Of a stretch of 49,211 bases of DNA, positions 1 through 9,165 are shown in pieces. Position numbers and translations under genes: made by a program. The DNA comes from Pseudomonas nicosulfuronedens (lineage in GTDB: Bacteria; Pseudomonadota; Gammaproteobacteria; Pseudomonadales; Pseudomonadaceae): positions 1 through 49,211 of the forward strand of contig NZ_SWDV01000007.1 of NCBI RefSeq assembly GCF_005877905.1, read 5' to 3'. How positions within the stretch are numbered: position 1 is the first letter of the stretch; each line of letters begins with the position of its first letter. The notes below the pieces were generated by a model that was not told the DNA's origin, ran no database searches, and saw nothing but the letters and a program-made list of their open reading frames with translations.

Positions 1-25
1 CAGTGTGCGGCGTCGCCGCACTTTC

Positions 26-50
26 AGGCCGCCTTCGGGCGGCCTTTTTT
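26..50 (+). terminator. Rho-independent terminator of an upstream gene
   Basis: An 8-bp GC-rich stem (AGGCCGCC / GGCGGCCT) closes a TTCG tetraloop and runs directly into six T residues. This is a textbook intrinsic terminator on the + strand. It must end transcription of a gene lying left of the window. A second tight palindrome (GTGCGGCG-T-CGCCGCAC, 5-21) sits just upstream. By analogy with P. aeruginosa, where pilA reads toward tRNA-Thr, the upstream gene could be the pilin gene; that is inference. Confidence 0.8.
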
Positions 51-58
51 GTGGGCGG

Positions 59-1483
59 ATGGGCGGGGTTCGCAGGGGAGGGCTGTCGATACTCCTGATT
101 CTGCTGGCCTTGGTGCTCTCGATGTTCAGCAAGGAGTCCGGAGTTTTGTTCGTCCTATTGCTGGCCTGGATCGAATACTGCGTCTTCGAGTTCAAATCAG
201 ATGGGCGAGTACTGCGTTTAGGAGCTCTCACTCTCCGGTATTTGGTGACAGCTGTAGGGCTGGCAATGGCGCTCGTTGCCCTTGTCTGGGTGATTCCGCC
301 AATGATCTCGCCGGGCGCATTCGCACAGCGCGACTTCACTCTATCCGAACGACTTCTTACCGAGTCGCGGGTGATCTTCTTTTATCTGGCCATGATTGTT
401 TATCCGGTCTTGTCCAGCCTCAGCCTCTATCACGACGATTTCACCATCTCGACCTCGCTGACTCAGCCGGACAGCACGGTATATGCAGTATTTGGAATCG
501 TCTTGCTTTGGGCCATCTGCCTATTTGGCTGGCGCCGCTATCGGATGTTGTCCTTTGCGATTGGGTGGTTTTTCATCAGTCATTTGCTCGAGTCCACGGT
601 GTTTTCGCTGGAGTTGGTCCACGAACACCGCAATTATTTTGCGAGCATCGGCTTGCTATGTTTCTTGGTCGGAGTTGGCACGCAACTGCGCGGGCGGGTA
701 CGTGTCACCTTGATGATACTGGGCGCGGCCTTTTTCCTGCTGTTCTCTTTCGTGACCTACAACCGCTCTTTGGTCTGGTCGAGTCTGGTGGACCATGCCG
801 TGTACGAAGCGGAGATGCATCCCAGGTCCGACCGGGCGAATTATCAGATGGGGCGCATCTACCTCAAGTTGCTGGACAATAGCAAGGACATGGCTTTCGC
901 CGCCAAGGCGAGGGAGTACTTCCAGCGTTCGGCCGACGCCTATCTTCCGGCGAATGGCTCCTATTTCGCATTGATCCATCTGGCCTACTATCTGAATGAA
1001 AAGGCAGACCCCTTGGTGGTCCAGCGCCTTCAGGAGCGCTTGCGGACCTTGCCTTTCTACAACAGCAACGTAGCGTTCTTGAGGGTGCTGGTTGATTGTC
1101 AGTTGGGCGGCTTCTGTCATTTGCCTCCCGAAGAGCTGGTTGCCCTGTTGGCAGCCTCCCTGGAAAATCCCCGGGCAGCGCCGGAAAGTCGGAGCAGTGT
1201 CTATCTGCTGCTGGGCCGCTATTTTATCGAGTCGATAGGAGATCTGAGAAAGGGTGAAGAGTTCTTCCGCGATTCGATAAACGTGTTAGATGCTCCAGGA
1301 GCGAGGATCATGCTGGTCCAGGCGCTGCGCATGCAGGGGCGGTTTGCCGAGGCGCTCGATGAGCTGAAGCTCGCCGCTGCTCGGGATCGACTGGGTGCCA
1401 ATGCCCAGTGGATCGTATCAGAGCACCAGCGAATCCTGCAGGCACAAGATAACAAGGTGGAAAATCATAATGCCGTTCACTGA
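59..1483 (+). CDS. Membrane GT-C/TPR-type glycosyltransferase, apparently N-truncated
   Basis: From ATG 59 the product is 474 aa. It opens inside a hydrophobic helix containing an SKESG motif, continues with about six further membrane segments, has a HEHRNYFASIG motif near residues 184-194, and ends in a soluble alpha-helical TPR-like half. SKE and EHRNY-type motifs are typical of TMTC/DUF1736-like GT-C glycosyltransferases with TPR tails. In that family they follow about 150-200 residues of earlier helices carrying the catalytic acidic residues, which are missing here. The frame stays open to a GTG at 5, but only by reading through the terminator at 26-50, so ATG 59 is preferred although no good ribosome site precedes it. 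The 3' end overlaps the next gene by 14 bases. Base composition looks lower in GC than the core genes. It is probably a remnant of a glycan or pilin glycosyltransferase. Confidence 0.6.
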   Translation: MGGVRRGGLSILLILLALVLSMFSKESGVLFVLLLAWIEYCVFEFKSDGRVLRLGALTLRYLVTAVGLAMALVALVWVIPPMISPGAFAQRDFTLSERLLTESRVIFFYLAMIVYPVLSSLSLYHDDFTISTSLTQPDSTVYAVFGIVLLWAICLFGWRRYRMLSFAIGWFFISHLLESTVFSLELVHEHRNYFASIGLLCFLVGVGTQLRGRVRVTLMILGAAFFLLFSFVTYNRSLVWSSLVDHAVYEAEMHPRSDRANYQMGRIYLKLLDNSKDMAFAAKAREYFQRSADAYLPANGSYFALIHLAYYLNEKADPLVVQRLQERLRTLPFYNSNVAFLRVLVDCQLGGFCHLPPEELVALLAASLENPRAAPESRSSVYLLLGRYFIESIGDLRKGEEFFRDSINVLDAPGARIMLVQALRMQGRFAEALDELKLAAARDRLGANAQWIVSEHQRILQAQDNKVENHNAVH

Positions 1484-2357
1484 AGTCGGGGCGCCGAGCC
1501 TCAGCATCGTTCTTCCGGCGAAGAACGAAGCCGACGGATTGTCCCTAGTCTTGCCGAGACTTAAGTCTCTGTATCCTCTGGCGGAGATCATCGTGGTTGA
1601 TGATGGTTCGACCGATTACACCGCCAGTGTCTGTGCGGCGCAAGAGGTTATCCGCGTGCCCCACCCCTACAGCCAGGGTAACGGTGCTGCAATCAAGACC
1701 GGACTGAGACGAGCCACGGGTGAAATCGTCGTGTGCATGGATGCCGACGGCCAGCATCGCCCGGAAGAAATCGAGTTGCTGTTGGATAAAATGGCCACCG
1801 GTTACGACATGGTGGTGGGTTCGCGGAACAAGTCCGGCCAGGCCAGCGCCCACCGAGGGCTGGCCAATGCGCTCTACAACCGCTTGGCCAGCTGGATGGT
1901 CGGCCACAAGGTGGCCGATCTCACCTCCGGTTTCCGCGCCATGCGCCGTTCGCGCGCCCTAGAGTTCATTTCGCTGCTGCCCAATGGTTTTTCCTATCCG
2001 ACCACGACGACCATGTGCTTCTTCCGTGCAGGGTATCCGGTCGCCTATGTCGATATCGACGTGCAATCGCGCCTGGCCGGCACCACCAGCCATGTTCGGC
2101 TGTGGAAGGATGGCATGCGCTTCCTGCTGATCATCTTCAAGATCGGCACGCTCTACTCGCCACTGAAGATTTTCCTGCCCATTGCCGCAAGCCTCTTCGC
2201 TACGGGCACGGGCTACTATCTGTATACCTTCCTGACCATGTCCCGGTTCACCAACATGAGTGCATTGCTGTTCACCTCGGCGCTGGTGATTTTCCTCATG
2301 GGTCTGATCTCCGAACAGATCACCGCGCTGATGTATCAGGATCGGTCCGGCCATTGA
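1470..2357 (+). CDS. GT2 family glycosyltransferase, dolichyl-phosphate-mannose-synthase-like, with two C-terminal TM helices
   Basis: The 295-aa protein shows a GT-A fold: PAKNEADG at 16-23, DDGS at 44-47 and a DAD metal-binding motif at 91-93 followed by GQH, as in DPM1-like synthases. Two hydrophobic helices near residues 228-250 and 262-285 anchor it in the inner membrane. It probably transfers a sugar from a nucleotide donor to undecaprenyl phosphate or a lipid-linked glycan; donor and acceptor cannot be read from sequence. ATG 1470 was chosen over the upstream in-frame ATG at 1395 because AAGGTGG lies nine bases before it and the upstream extension has no family features. It overlaps the preceding gene by 14 bases and the next by one (TGATG), indicating one transcript. 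Confidence 0.85.
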   Translation: MPFTEVGAPSLSIVLPAKNEADGLSLVLPRLKSLYPLAEIIVVDDGSTDYTASVCAAQEVIRVPHPYSQGNGAAIKTGLRRATGEIVVCMDADGQHRPEEIELLLDKMATGYDMVVGSRNKSGQASAHRGLANALYNRLASWMVGHKVADLTSGFRAMRRSRALEFISLLPNGFSYPTTTTMCFFRAGYPVAYVDIDVQSRLAGTTSHVRLWKDGMRFLLIIFKIGTLYSPLKIFLPIAASLFATGTGYYLYTFLTMSRFTNMSALLFTSALVIFLMGLISEQITALMYQDRSGH

Positions 2358-3586
2358 TGAAGGTTATTCCGCCATCGCGTCCAGTCCTGCTGGTGCTGGC
2401 ATCTACCTATCCTCGCTGGCGGGATGACCCGGAGCCCGGTTTCGTCCATGAGTTGAGCCGACGGCTGACGGACCGCTTCGATGTGCATGTGATTACCCCG
2501 CATTTCGCCGGTGCACTGCGCAAGGAAGACCTCGACGGCGTGCACGTCCACCGTTTCCGCTATGCACCGGCGGCCTGGGAGACCCTCGTCAGTGGAGGTG
2601 GCATGCTGGCCAATGTTAGGCGCGATCCCCTGAAGTGGCTGCTGGTTCCCGGATTCCTGCTCGCCATGTTTTTTTCTCTGCTGAGGTTGGTTCGTTCGCT
2701 GAGGCCCGCGCTCGTCCACGGTCACTGGATCATCCCGCAGGGAGTGATCATTGCACTGGCTCGATACTTCTGCCGGTTGCCTCCGGTGGTCCTGACCTCA
2801 CATGGCGGCGATCTCTTCTCACTCAAGAATGGACTCATGGGTCGGCTCAAGAGCTGGGTCATGAGGCGCATCGATCATCTGAGCGTCGTCAGCGAGGCCA
2901 TGGTGGAGCCGGCCCAGGTGCTGGGAATGCCTCATGGCCAGATGAGCGTGCTGCCGATGGGGGTGGACCTGGATGAGCGCTTCACGCCATCGGAAGTTGC
3001 GCGCAGTGACAAGTTGTTGCTTTTCGTCGGGCGCCTAGTGGAGAAAAAGGGTCTTGCGCACCTGCTTAATGCGCTGCCGATCCTGTGCCAGCGTTACCCT
3101 GGGCTGCGTCTGCGCATTGTCGGCTTTGGCCCGCTGCAGGAATCATTGCTGCAGCGGGCCGTCGAACTGGGGCTGAGCGAGTCTGTGGAGTTTGTCGGGG
3201 CCGTCGCCCAGGAGGGACTGGCTCCGCACTACCGGGAAGCAACCCTGCTGGTCGCCCCGTTCGTTAGGGCGTCCACTGGCGATGTCGAAGGTCTCGGATT
3301 GGTCAGTATCGAAGCGATCGGGTGTCAGTGCCCGGTGATCCTTGGGGATGTGCCGGCGGTGTGGGATGTCCTCGCCGAGCAGCCGGAGTGGATCGTTAAT
3401 CCGCAGGATTTGCAGGCGCTCATTGCTGCTGTTTCATCCGTTCTTGATGATCCGGAGGCGGTCCGCAACCGAGTGGATACGCTGCGTGGTCGCCTGTACC
3501 AGAGGTTCTCCTGGAGTGCTGTCGCCCAGCGCTATATCCACCTGTTCGATAACCTCATCCCGGATTCCGGGGCGCGTCAGCGGTGA
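2357..3586 (+). CDS. GT4 family glycosyltransferase
   Basis: The 409-aa GT-B protein has an N-terminal acceptor domain opening LLVLASTYPRWRDDPEPGF, a hydrophobic stretch at about 92-115 likely to touch the membrane, and a C-terminal GT4 donor domain. The donor domain contains LFVGRLVEKKGL, IVGFGP and the EX7E pair E311/E319 in EGLGLVSIE, the signature for binding the nucleotide-sugar diphosphate. It should add one sugar to the growing lipid-linked oligosaccharide on the cytoplasmic face. The ATG at 2357 shares its A with the stop of the preceding gene, and the end overlaps the following GTG by four bases, so translation is coupled. Confidence 0.87.
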   Translation: MKVIPPSRPVLLVLASTYPRWRDDPEPGFVHELSRRLTDRFDVHVITPHFAGALRKEDLDGVHVHRFRYAPAAWETLVSGGGMLANVRRDPLKWLLVPGFLLAMFFSLLRLVRSLRPALVHGHWIIPQGVIIALARYFCRLPPVVLTSHGGDLFSLKNGLMGRLKSWVMRRIDHLSVVSEAMVEPAQVLGMPHGQMSVLPMGVDLDERFTPSEVARSDKLLLFVGRLVEKKGLAHLLNALPILCQRYPGLRLRIVGFGPLQESLLQRAVELGLSESVEFVGAVAQEGLAPHYREATLLVAPFVRASTGDVEGLGLVSIEAIGCQCPVILGDVPAVWDVLAEQPEWIVNPQDLQALIAAVSSVLDDPEAVRNRVDTLRGRLYQRFSWSAVAQRYIHLFDNLIPDSGARQR

Positions 3587-4596
3587 GCTCACGCGCCCTA
3601 ACCATCTGGCTTCCCTCCCTTCGAGCCGGTAGTGGCGCCGATGTCTTTACCCTGCGTCTGGCACAGAGCTTAAAAAAGGCAGGGCATTGCCCGGTGGTGC
3701 AATGGTTCGATCGCCGTTTTGAACTCTGTCCATCGCTGCTCAAGGGCATCCAGCCTCCGGCCCGCGCGGATTTGGTCCACGCCGGCAGCTGGCAGGGCTT
3801 TGCCTTCAAGCGCCAAGGCCTGCCGTTGGTGGTCACGGAGCATCACTGTTCCCTCCATCCGCTGCTGCGTCGCAGCCACTCGACTACCCAGGCTCTCTAT
3901 CACCGATTCTGCGTGCAACGCTGGAATCGACTGAGTTATCGCATGGCCGACTCGGTCGTTGCCGTGAGCAACTTTGCCGCCCAGCCGTTACGCCCAATGC
4001 TGGGCGAGCGCCTGCAGGTCATCCACAATGGCGTCGATACCGCGCACTTCTGCCCCGGCCAGCGCGGGACGTCGAGGCGCTTCCGGTTGCTTTTCGTCGG
4101 CAATCCCTCGCGCTGGAAAGGTGCGGATCTGCTTGCTCCGCTGGCGGCAAGGCTGGGCGGCGACTTCGAGGTTTGTTGCCTGAGCGGCCTGCGCTCGAAT
4201 TGGCCGAAAGGGCTTGATGCGACGGGGCTGACCTTTCTGCCACGCGTTGCGCCGGCAGATATGCCTACTGTCTATCGTTCTGTCGATGCTGTGCTGGCGT
4301 TGACTCGCTTCGAGACATTCGGCTATGTGGCACTGGAGTCGATGGCTTGCGGTACGCCGGTGGTCGGGTTCGATTGTGCCGGGACGGCTGAGGTCTGCGC
4401 TGGCGCTGATTCAGCCTTGCTCGGTCCCGTCGATGACCTTGACGCGCTGGCAGGCCGAATTCGTGAATTGTCGGCAGATGCCGAGCTTGCTCGGCGCCTG
4501 TCGTTTAACGGGCGTCGACGCGCTGAAGAGCTGTTCTCCATCGATCGGTGTGTCGGGTCTTATCTGAAGTTGTATGAGCAGTTGGTGGAGCGATGA
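3583..4596 (+). CDS. GT4 family glycosyltransferase
   Basis: The 337-aa GT-B protein begins LTIWLPSLRAGSGADVFTLRLAQ, a GT4 N-terminal loop. It has VSNFAAQ and IHNGVDTAHF in the inter-domain region and the EX7E pair E244/E252 in ETFGYVALESMACGTPVVGFD. This is a retaining glycosyltransferase acting in the same glycan pathway as its neighbours; the sugar is unknown. The start is GTG at 3583 in a GTGA overlap with the preceding stop, and its TGA overlaps the next gene's ATG, so it is translationally coupled on both sides. Confidence 0.86.
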   Translation: MSSRALTIWLPSLRAGSGADVFTLRLAQSLKKAGHCPVVQWFDRRFELCPSLLKGIQPPARADLVHAGSWQGFAFKRQGLPLVVTEHHCSLHPLLRRSHSTTQALYHRFCVQRWNRLSYRMADSVVAVSNFAAQPLRPMLGERLQVIHNGVDTAHFCPGQRGTSRRFRLLFVGNPSRWKGADLLAPLAARLGGDFEVCCLSGLRSNWPKGLDATGLTFLPRVAPADMPTVYRSVDAVLALTRFETFGYVALESMACGTPVVGFDCAGTAEVCAGADSALLGPVDDLDALAGRIRELSADAELARRLSFNGRRRAEELFSIDRCVGSYLKLYEQLVER

Positions 4597-5612
4597 TGGC
4601 CGAGCGTGCCGATCCCTTCTGGAAAGACGCCGAGTTGGAGTTCGTCGCGGCGTGTCCGGTCTGCGGCTCGGACGCCTCGCGCGTCCAGTACTCCTGTTTG
4701 AGCGATGGGCTGGAGGGCGTGCCAGGGCAATGGGAAATGCGTCAGTGCCTCGGATGCGCAAGCAGCTATCTGGGCGAGAGACCAGCGTCTCACGCGATAG
4801 GCAAGGCATACGGCAGCTATCACACGCACGCCGACCCACGCACCGAGCACGAGGGGGATAACGGGCACGGCGTGCTCTGGCGTCTGATCAATGGGTACCT
4901 CGATCACCGTTTTGGTGCCAGCCGGACGCCGTCTTCTGCCATGGGGCGCTGGTTGGTGCCTCTGTTTCTGCCCTTGCGCCTGCAGCTCGACTTTTTCTTT
5001 CGTCATCTTCCTCAGGCTCGCGGTCGATTGCTGGATATCGGCTGCGGCAACGGGCGATTCCTGCTGCGCGCGCGCGAGGCGGGCTGGCAGGTCCAGGGGC
5101 TCGAGCCGGACGCCAAGGCCGCACAGGCCGCTGGTCTCGCGGACATTCCCGTGCATGTCATGGGGTTTGAAGGGCTGGCGGGAGCCGGAGAGTACGATGT
5201 GGTGACATGCTCCCATGTCATCGAGCATGTGCATTCGCCAGATGCGCTGCTGCAGTCCATCAGGTCGCACCTTCGTCCGGGAGGCATGCTGTGGCTGGCG
5301 ACGCCCAACGTTCGCAGCCTGGGCCATCGAGTCTTCCGCGAGAATTGGCGTGGGCTGGAGCCGCCTCGCCACCTTCAGGTGTTCTGCATCGCATCCTTGC
5401 GACAGTTGCTCAATGACGCCGGATTCGAGGACATCTCGTTCAGACGCCGTGGCCGGGGAGCTGCTTACATCCTACAGTCCTCCCAGGCCGCCGTAACGAA
5501 GCCCAACATGATTCAAAGGCTCGTGCCGGTATGGGTCATCGACCTGCTGGCGACATTTTCGCCGCACTTTTCGGAGGAGATCGTTGTAGTGGCTCGGAAT
5601 CCTGAAGCGTGA
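4593..5612 (+). CDS. Class I SAM-dependent methyltransferase with N-terminal zinc-ribbon-like Cys pairs
   Basis: The 339-aa protein carries four cysteines in two CXXC pairs (C21/C24 and C52/C55), as in the methyltransferases often found in O-antigen and exopolysaccharide clusters. A Rossmann methyltransferase domain follows: SAM-binding motif I LDIGCGNG at 147-154, an acidic residue in LEPDAKA, and CSHVIEHVHSPDALL as the motif-IV equivalent. It probably methylates a sugar or terminal group of the glycan built by the flanking transferases. ATG 4593 (or the adjacent ATG 4596) overlaps the previous stop. The C-terminus is followed at once by the next glycosyltransferase. Confidence 0.85.
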   Translation: MMAERADPFWKDAELEFVAACPVCGSDASRVQYSCLSDGLEGVPGQWEMRQCLGCASSYLGERPASHAIGKAYGSYHTHADPRTEHEGDNGHGVLWRLINGYLDHRFGASRTPSSAMGRWLVPLFLPLRLQLDFFFRHLPQARGRLLDIGCGNGRFLLRAREAGWQVQGLEPDAKAAQAAGLADIPVHVMGFEGLAGAGEYDVVTCSHVIEHVHSPDALLQSIRSHLRPGGMLWLATPNVRSLGHRVFRENWRGLEPPRHLQVFCIASLRQLLNDAGFEDISFRRRGRGAAYILQSSQAAVTKPNMIQRLVPVWVIDLLATFSPHFSEEIVVVARNPEA

Positions 5613-6508
5613 TGCGCCCCGTGACGGCCGTACTGATCAACTTCCGCGATGCGCAGCGGACCTGCAAATGCGTGAAGAGCATTCTTCGTGAGCAGGTCGA
5701 TCAGGTGTTGGTATGGGATAACTCCGAAGATGCCGGTCGTTCGGCGGCCGCTGTCAGGGAGGCGCTTCAAGGGGAGCCATTGGTGCAGATCGAGGTCTGC
5801 AGCAAAAACCTCGGATTTGCGGCGGGTGCCAATCGGGCCATTGAGAGCGCGCGGCGCGATCGGCCGGATAACTGGATCCTGCTCATCAACAATGACGCGA
5901 CCCTGCGCGAAGGGGCCCTCGGCAAGATGGCGGAGGTACTGGCGGATCACCAGCAGACGCAGCTGGTCAGCCCGCGTATCAACCACGCCGGCATTGATTC
6001 CGGGCCGCTGTTCTATCACCGCTGGACGGGCCTGCAATTCCGTCGACCCAGACCAGGCAGCTTTGCCTTTCCAACCGGCTGTTGCCTGCTGGTGGCGCCC
6101 GAGCGAATCGCGCTACCGTTGTTTGATGAAGTCTTCTTCATGTACGGCGAGGATGTCGCTCTTGGCGCCAGGCTGCAGTCGGTTGCGCACTTGCCCGAGG
6201 TGCTGGTGGATCATGAAGGCTCCGCAAGCAGTGGCTTGGGGAGTCGCTTCTACGAGGAGCGGCTGGTGGCGGCGCACTGCATGCTGGCGAGGGCGCTGGC
6301 GCGCAATGCTATTGAGCATTGGGCGATGCTCCTGGTGCGGCTGCCCTTGCTCCTGGCACGAGCCACGCTACGTTCGTTGCGATTCCGCTCGCTGCTTCCG
6401 TTGAGAGCCTTGTATGGCGGGATGCTTATCGCCGCCGGCAAGGATCCTCTGCGTTCGCCTGTTTGCGCAGCGTCCGGAACACCAGCCACCAGCCAACGCC
6501 TGCCATGA
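5612..6508 (+). CDS. GT2 family glycosyltransferase, rhamnosyltransferase-like
   Basis: The 298-aa protein has the features of WbbL/RfbF-like inverting transferases: DNSED at 36-40, NLGFAAGANRAI at 66-77, the metal-site motif NNDA at 93-96, and FDEVFFMYGEDVALGARL, where the ED pair supplies the likely catalytic base. It probably adds a deoxyhexose or similar residue late in glycan assembly. ATG 5612 shares a base with the preceding stop; a GTG three bases earlier is an alternative. Its last 83 bases are antisense to the end of the flippase gene on the other strand. The tail after about residue 273 reads like non-family sequence produced by that overlap. Confidence 0.82.
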   Translation: MRPVTAVLINFRDAQRTCKCVKSILREQVDQVLVWDNSEDAGRSAAAVREALQGEPLVQIEVCSKNLGFAAGANRAIESARRDRPDNWILLINNDATLREGALGKMAEVLADHQQTQLVSPRINHAGIDSGPLFYHRWTGLQFRRPRPGSFAFPTGCCLLVAPERIALPLFDEVFFMYGEDVALGARLQSVAHLPEVLVDHEGSASSGLGSRFYEERLVAAHCMLARALARNAIEHWAMLLVRLPLLLARATLRSLRFRSLLPLRALYGGMLIAAGKDPLRSPVCAASGTPATSQRLP

Positions 6509-7691
6509 AGGCTTCGGCGCCAGCCAGCGCTATCGCCGTACCGGACAGCCCGTAGCTCGGCACCAGCCAGATGATCAGGCCGAGCAAGACCGGGATGCCG
6601 CTCATTTCGAAAACCAGGCGCCGCTCCGGCTGCCCATTGGCCACGAGGATGGTGCCGCTGCTGATGCGCAGCGCAAGTGGAAGCGCTGCGCAGGCCAGCA
6701 GTGGCGCCAAGGTCGCTGTTTCGCTGTAGCTGCTGCCCAGAATCCAGGGCAGCGCCAGGCTGCCGATGGCCAGTGCTCCGGCCGCGCAGGCGCCGCCCAG
6801 AGCGCTGAACAAGGCAAGAAGGCGAACGAGTCGAGTCTGGGACTGGTTGGCCGAGTGGCTATTGAGCTGGAACAGTCGAGGCTGTGCGGCCAGCAGCAAG
6901 GCGCTGACCGGCGTCATCAGTGCTCCTAGCACACGATTGGTGATGGCATAGATTCCCGCATCGTGGGCGCTGGCTACTTTGGCGATGACGATCTTGTCGA
7001 TCTCGGATGGGTTCATAGCCACCATATGCATCGCGCAGTACGTCAGCCCTTTTCGCCATTGGGCGAAACTCAGGCGACGGGGAGTGGAGCTCAGGTTCAG
7101 GCCGCGCAAGGTCAGCCCCAGGACCATGAACAGTGCAAGTCCCGCGGCCAGCACCTGGCCGACGATAAAGGCTTCCAGGTTGGAAAGACTGTCGATCAGG
7201 GCGCAAGGCAGCAGTGCCAGCAAGCGCAGCCCCAGCGGTAACCACTGCAGCAATTGGCCGCGCGCCACCAAGTGATGGGCCTGATGCGCCCAGCTGCAAA
7301 GCAGGATCAGCGGCATCATGACCAGCTCGATCAACCCCAGGCCCAGGGTCACCGCAAGACTCAGGTGCAAGTCGAGCCCCAGGGCATGGGCGAGCAGCAG
7401 GAATCCTCCCAGCAGCACCGTGGCAACCCCCAGGCTTGCCGGCCATGCGCCGCACCAGATGTCCTCCACCGCTTCACGCCCCTGGGCCGACGCAGCGAGC
7501 ATCAGGTAGCCGCAACCTAGCGTCGGCACCAGGCCGAGCAGCGTCGCCAATGCGGCCAGGGCTGCATACGGGCCGTAGATCGCCGGAGGCATGAGGTGCG
7601 TCAGAAGAATCAGCGAGCCTGCTAGGGTGAGCAGGCGCAATCCCAGTATCAGCGAGGTGTCGAAGGTACTGCGTGCCAGAGCACCGATCAT
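6426..7691 (-). CDS. Polysaccharide flippase, Wzx/MATE-like membrane protein
   Basis: The 421-aa product is almost entirely hydrophobic, with about 12 predicted membrane helices, small loops and a short basic C-terminus. It resembles the O-antigen/teichoic-acid export (Wzx, PF01943-like) proteins that flip undecaprenyl-linked oligosaccharides to the periplasm. No Wzy polymerase or ligase is seen beside it, so the chain may be short, or the missing functions may lie left of the window. Its ATG overlaps the stop of the dehydrogenase gene (ATGA, 7688-7691), so the two form a - strand operon. Its 3' end overlaps the convergent glycosyltransferase by 83 bases. Confidence 0.82.
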   Translation of the reverse strand: MIGALARSTFDTSLILGLRLLTLAGSLILLTHLMPPAIYGPYAALAALATLLGLVPTLGCGYLMLAASAQGREAVEDIWCGAWPASLGVATVLLGGFLLLAHALGLDLHLSLAVTLGLGLIELVMMPLILLCSWAHQAHHLVARGQLLQWLPLGLRLLALLPCALIDSLSNLEAFIVGQVLAAGLALFMVLGLTLRGLNLSSTPRRLSFAQWRKGLTYCAMHMVAMNPSEIDKIVIAKVASAHDAGIYAITNRVLGALMTPVSALLLAAQPRLFQLNSHSANQSQTRLVRLLALFSALGGACAAGALAIGSLALPWILGSSYSETATLAPLLACAALPLALRISSGTILVANGQPERRLVFEMSGIPVLLGLIIWLVPSYGLSGTAIALAGAEAFMAGVGWWLVFRTLRKQANAEDPCRRR

Positions 7692-9001
7692 GCCGGGATG
7701 ATATTCGCTGCCCGGCTCGGCGCGTACCGGCCACGCGTATCGACCAGCAACCGGGAATGTCTGGCAAGTGCTTCGTAGTCGAACAGGTCGTGGTCGGTGG
7801 CCAGCACTACGCAGTCGAACTCCTGGATGTTGCCACCGCTCAATTGCACGGAGTCCAGGTCGAACGAATAATCCCGTTTACGCGGGAAGGTTGGGACGTG
7901 TGGGTCCGAATAGGCGACCAGGGCGCCGCGCTGTTCGAGCAGGGACATGATCTCGACCGCCGGCGATTCGCGGGTGTCATCAATGTTCTTCTTGTAGGCC
8001 AGGCCAAGGATCAACACCCGGCTGCCGTTCACGGCCTTCTTCTGGCTGTTGAGCGCGTCGGCGACCTTCTCCACCACCCAGTGCGGCATGTAGTGGTTGA
8101 TCTCACCCGCCAGCTCGATGAAGCGAGTGTTGACGCCGTACTCCTTGGCTTTCCAGGTCAGGTAAAACGGGTCGATCGGAATGCAGTGGCCGCCAAGGCC
8201 AGGACCGGGCGTATAGGGGACGAAGCCGAAGGGCTTGGTCGCCGCTGCGCGGATCACTTCGTGAATATCGATGCCCATCTTGTCGGAGACGATCTTCATC
8301 TCATTGACCAGGCCGATGTTCACCGCGCGGTGGATGTTCTCCAGCAGTTTGGTCATCTCGGCTGCGCGGGGGCTGCTGACCGGCACCAGCGTATTGATGG
8401 CGTGGCCGTAGATGGCCTGGCCCAGCTCCAGGCAGCGAGGCGTCATGCCGCCGATGACCTTGGGGATGGTGCGCGTATCGTAGTGAGCGTTGCCCGGGTC
8501 CTCGCGTTCCGGCGAAAACACCAGGGCACAGTTGCTGCCCGCCTTGAAGCCGCAACGTTCCAGGCGGGGAGCCAGCTCTTCTTCTGTGGTTCCCGGCCAG
8601 GTCGTACTCTCCAGGCTCAGCAACTGGCCCTCGCGGAAGTACGGCAAGATGGCTTCCGTGGTGTCGATAACGAAGCTCAGGTCGGGCTCGTGATGGGTAT
8701 TGAGTGGCGTGGGCACGCAGATGATAAGGGCGTCGGCTTCCGTGCTGCGGGAGAAGTCACCGGTTGCCTCGAAGCCGGCTTTCCGGGCGCTGGCAATCAG
8801 TTCGTCGCCCAGGCGCTCGATATAGCTTCGACCGGCGTTGAGCGCTTGCACCTTGCTGTCGTCTATATCGAAGCCGATGACCCGGATTCCCACTTCGGCG
8901 AAGCGCAATGCCAGGGGAAGCCCCACGTATCCAAGACCGTAAATGCCAACTACGGCGCTTCCGTCGGAGATCTTGGTATGCAGCTGGTCCAGTGCGCTCA
9001 T
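7688..9001 (-). CDS. wbpA: UDP-N-acetyl-D-glucosamine 6-dehydrogenase (WbpA/TviB/WecC family)
   Basis: The 437-aa enzyme should oxidise UDP-GlcNAc (or a related UDP-HexNAc) to the uronic acid with two NAD+, supplying an acidic donor sugar for the glycan cluster. It has the N-terminal Rossmann motif [10 protein letters not shown], the central SPEREDPG and [20 protein letters not shown] segments, the catalytic cysteine C273 in [12 protein letters not shown], and the C-terminal [16 protein letters not shown]. Length and motifs match P. aeruginosa WbpA rather than UDP-glucose dehydrogenases such as the Ugd at 25513-26895. It is first in a two-gene - strand operon with the flippase. Confidence 0.9.
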   Translation of the reverse strand: MSALDQLHTKISDGSAVVGIYGLGYVGLPLALRFAEVGIRVIGFDIDDSKVQALNAGRSYIERLGDELIASARKAGFEATGDFSRSTEADALIICVPTPLNTHHEPDLSFVIDTTEAILPYFREGQLLSLESTTWPGTTEEELAPRLERCGFKAGSNCALVFSPEREDPGNAHYDTRTIPKVIGGMTPRCLELGQAIYGHAINTLVPVSSPRAAEMTKLLENIHRAVNIGLVNEMKIVSDKMGIDIHEVIRAAATKPFGFVPYTPGPGLGGHCIPIDPFYLTWKAKEYGVNTRFIELAGEINHYMPHWVVEKVADALNSQKKAVNGSRVLILGLAYKKNIDDTRESPAVEIMSLLEQRGALVAYSDPHVPTFPRKRDYSFDLDSVQLSGGNIQEFDCVVLATDHDLFDYEALARHSRLLVDTRGRYAPSRAANIIPA

Positions 9002-9059
9002 GGAAATGCCCAGATAGAAGAGAATCCGGCCATTCTGGCGAGTTTTTTTGGTCGTGGGA

Positions 9060-9070
9060 ATTCTCAGAAT
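9060..9070. promoter_or_regulatory. Short palindrome upstream of the WbpA-like gene
   Basis: ATTCT-C-AGAAT is a perfect 11-base interrupted palindrome 59 bases upstream of the dehydrogenase start on the - strand. It could be an operator or chance. No convincing -35/-10 pair was found beside it. Confidence 0.2.
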
Positions 9071-9127
9071 CGCAGGTGAGACAATATGTGACTGATCTCT
9101 CGCCCATTACCGGCAAGGGGGGGGCAA

Positions 9128-9156
9128 TTGCCTAGACCGGAACAGGGTGGTAGCTT
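9128..9156 (+). promoter_or_regulatory. Sigma-70 promoter of tRNA-Thr
   Basis: TTGCCT (9128-9133) and TAGCTT (9151-9156) are separated by 17 bases and lie ten bases before the tRNA. The sequence after the -10 is GC-rich (ACGCCCGCCG), like the discriminators of stable-RNA promoters under stringent control. Confidence 0.5.
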
Positions 9157-9165
9157 ACGCCCGCC

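Noticed and set aside
5..58. GTG at 5 as the start of the first gene
   Set aside because: The codons run straight through a strong intrinsic terminator and encode Arg/Pro/Gly-rich sequence typical of translated hairpins.
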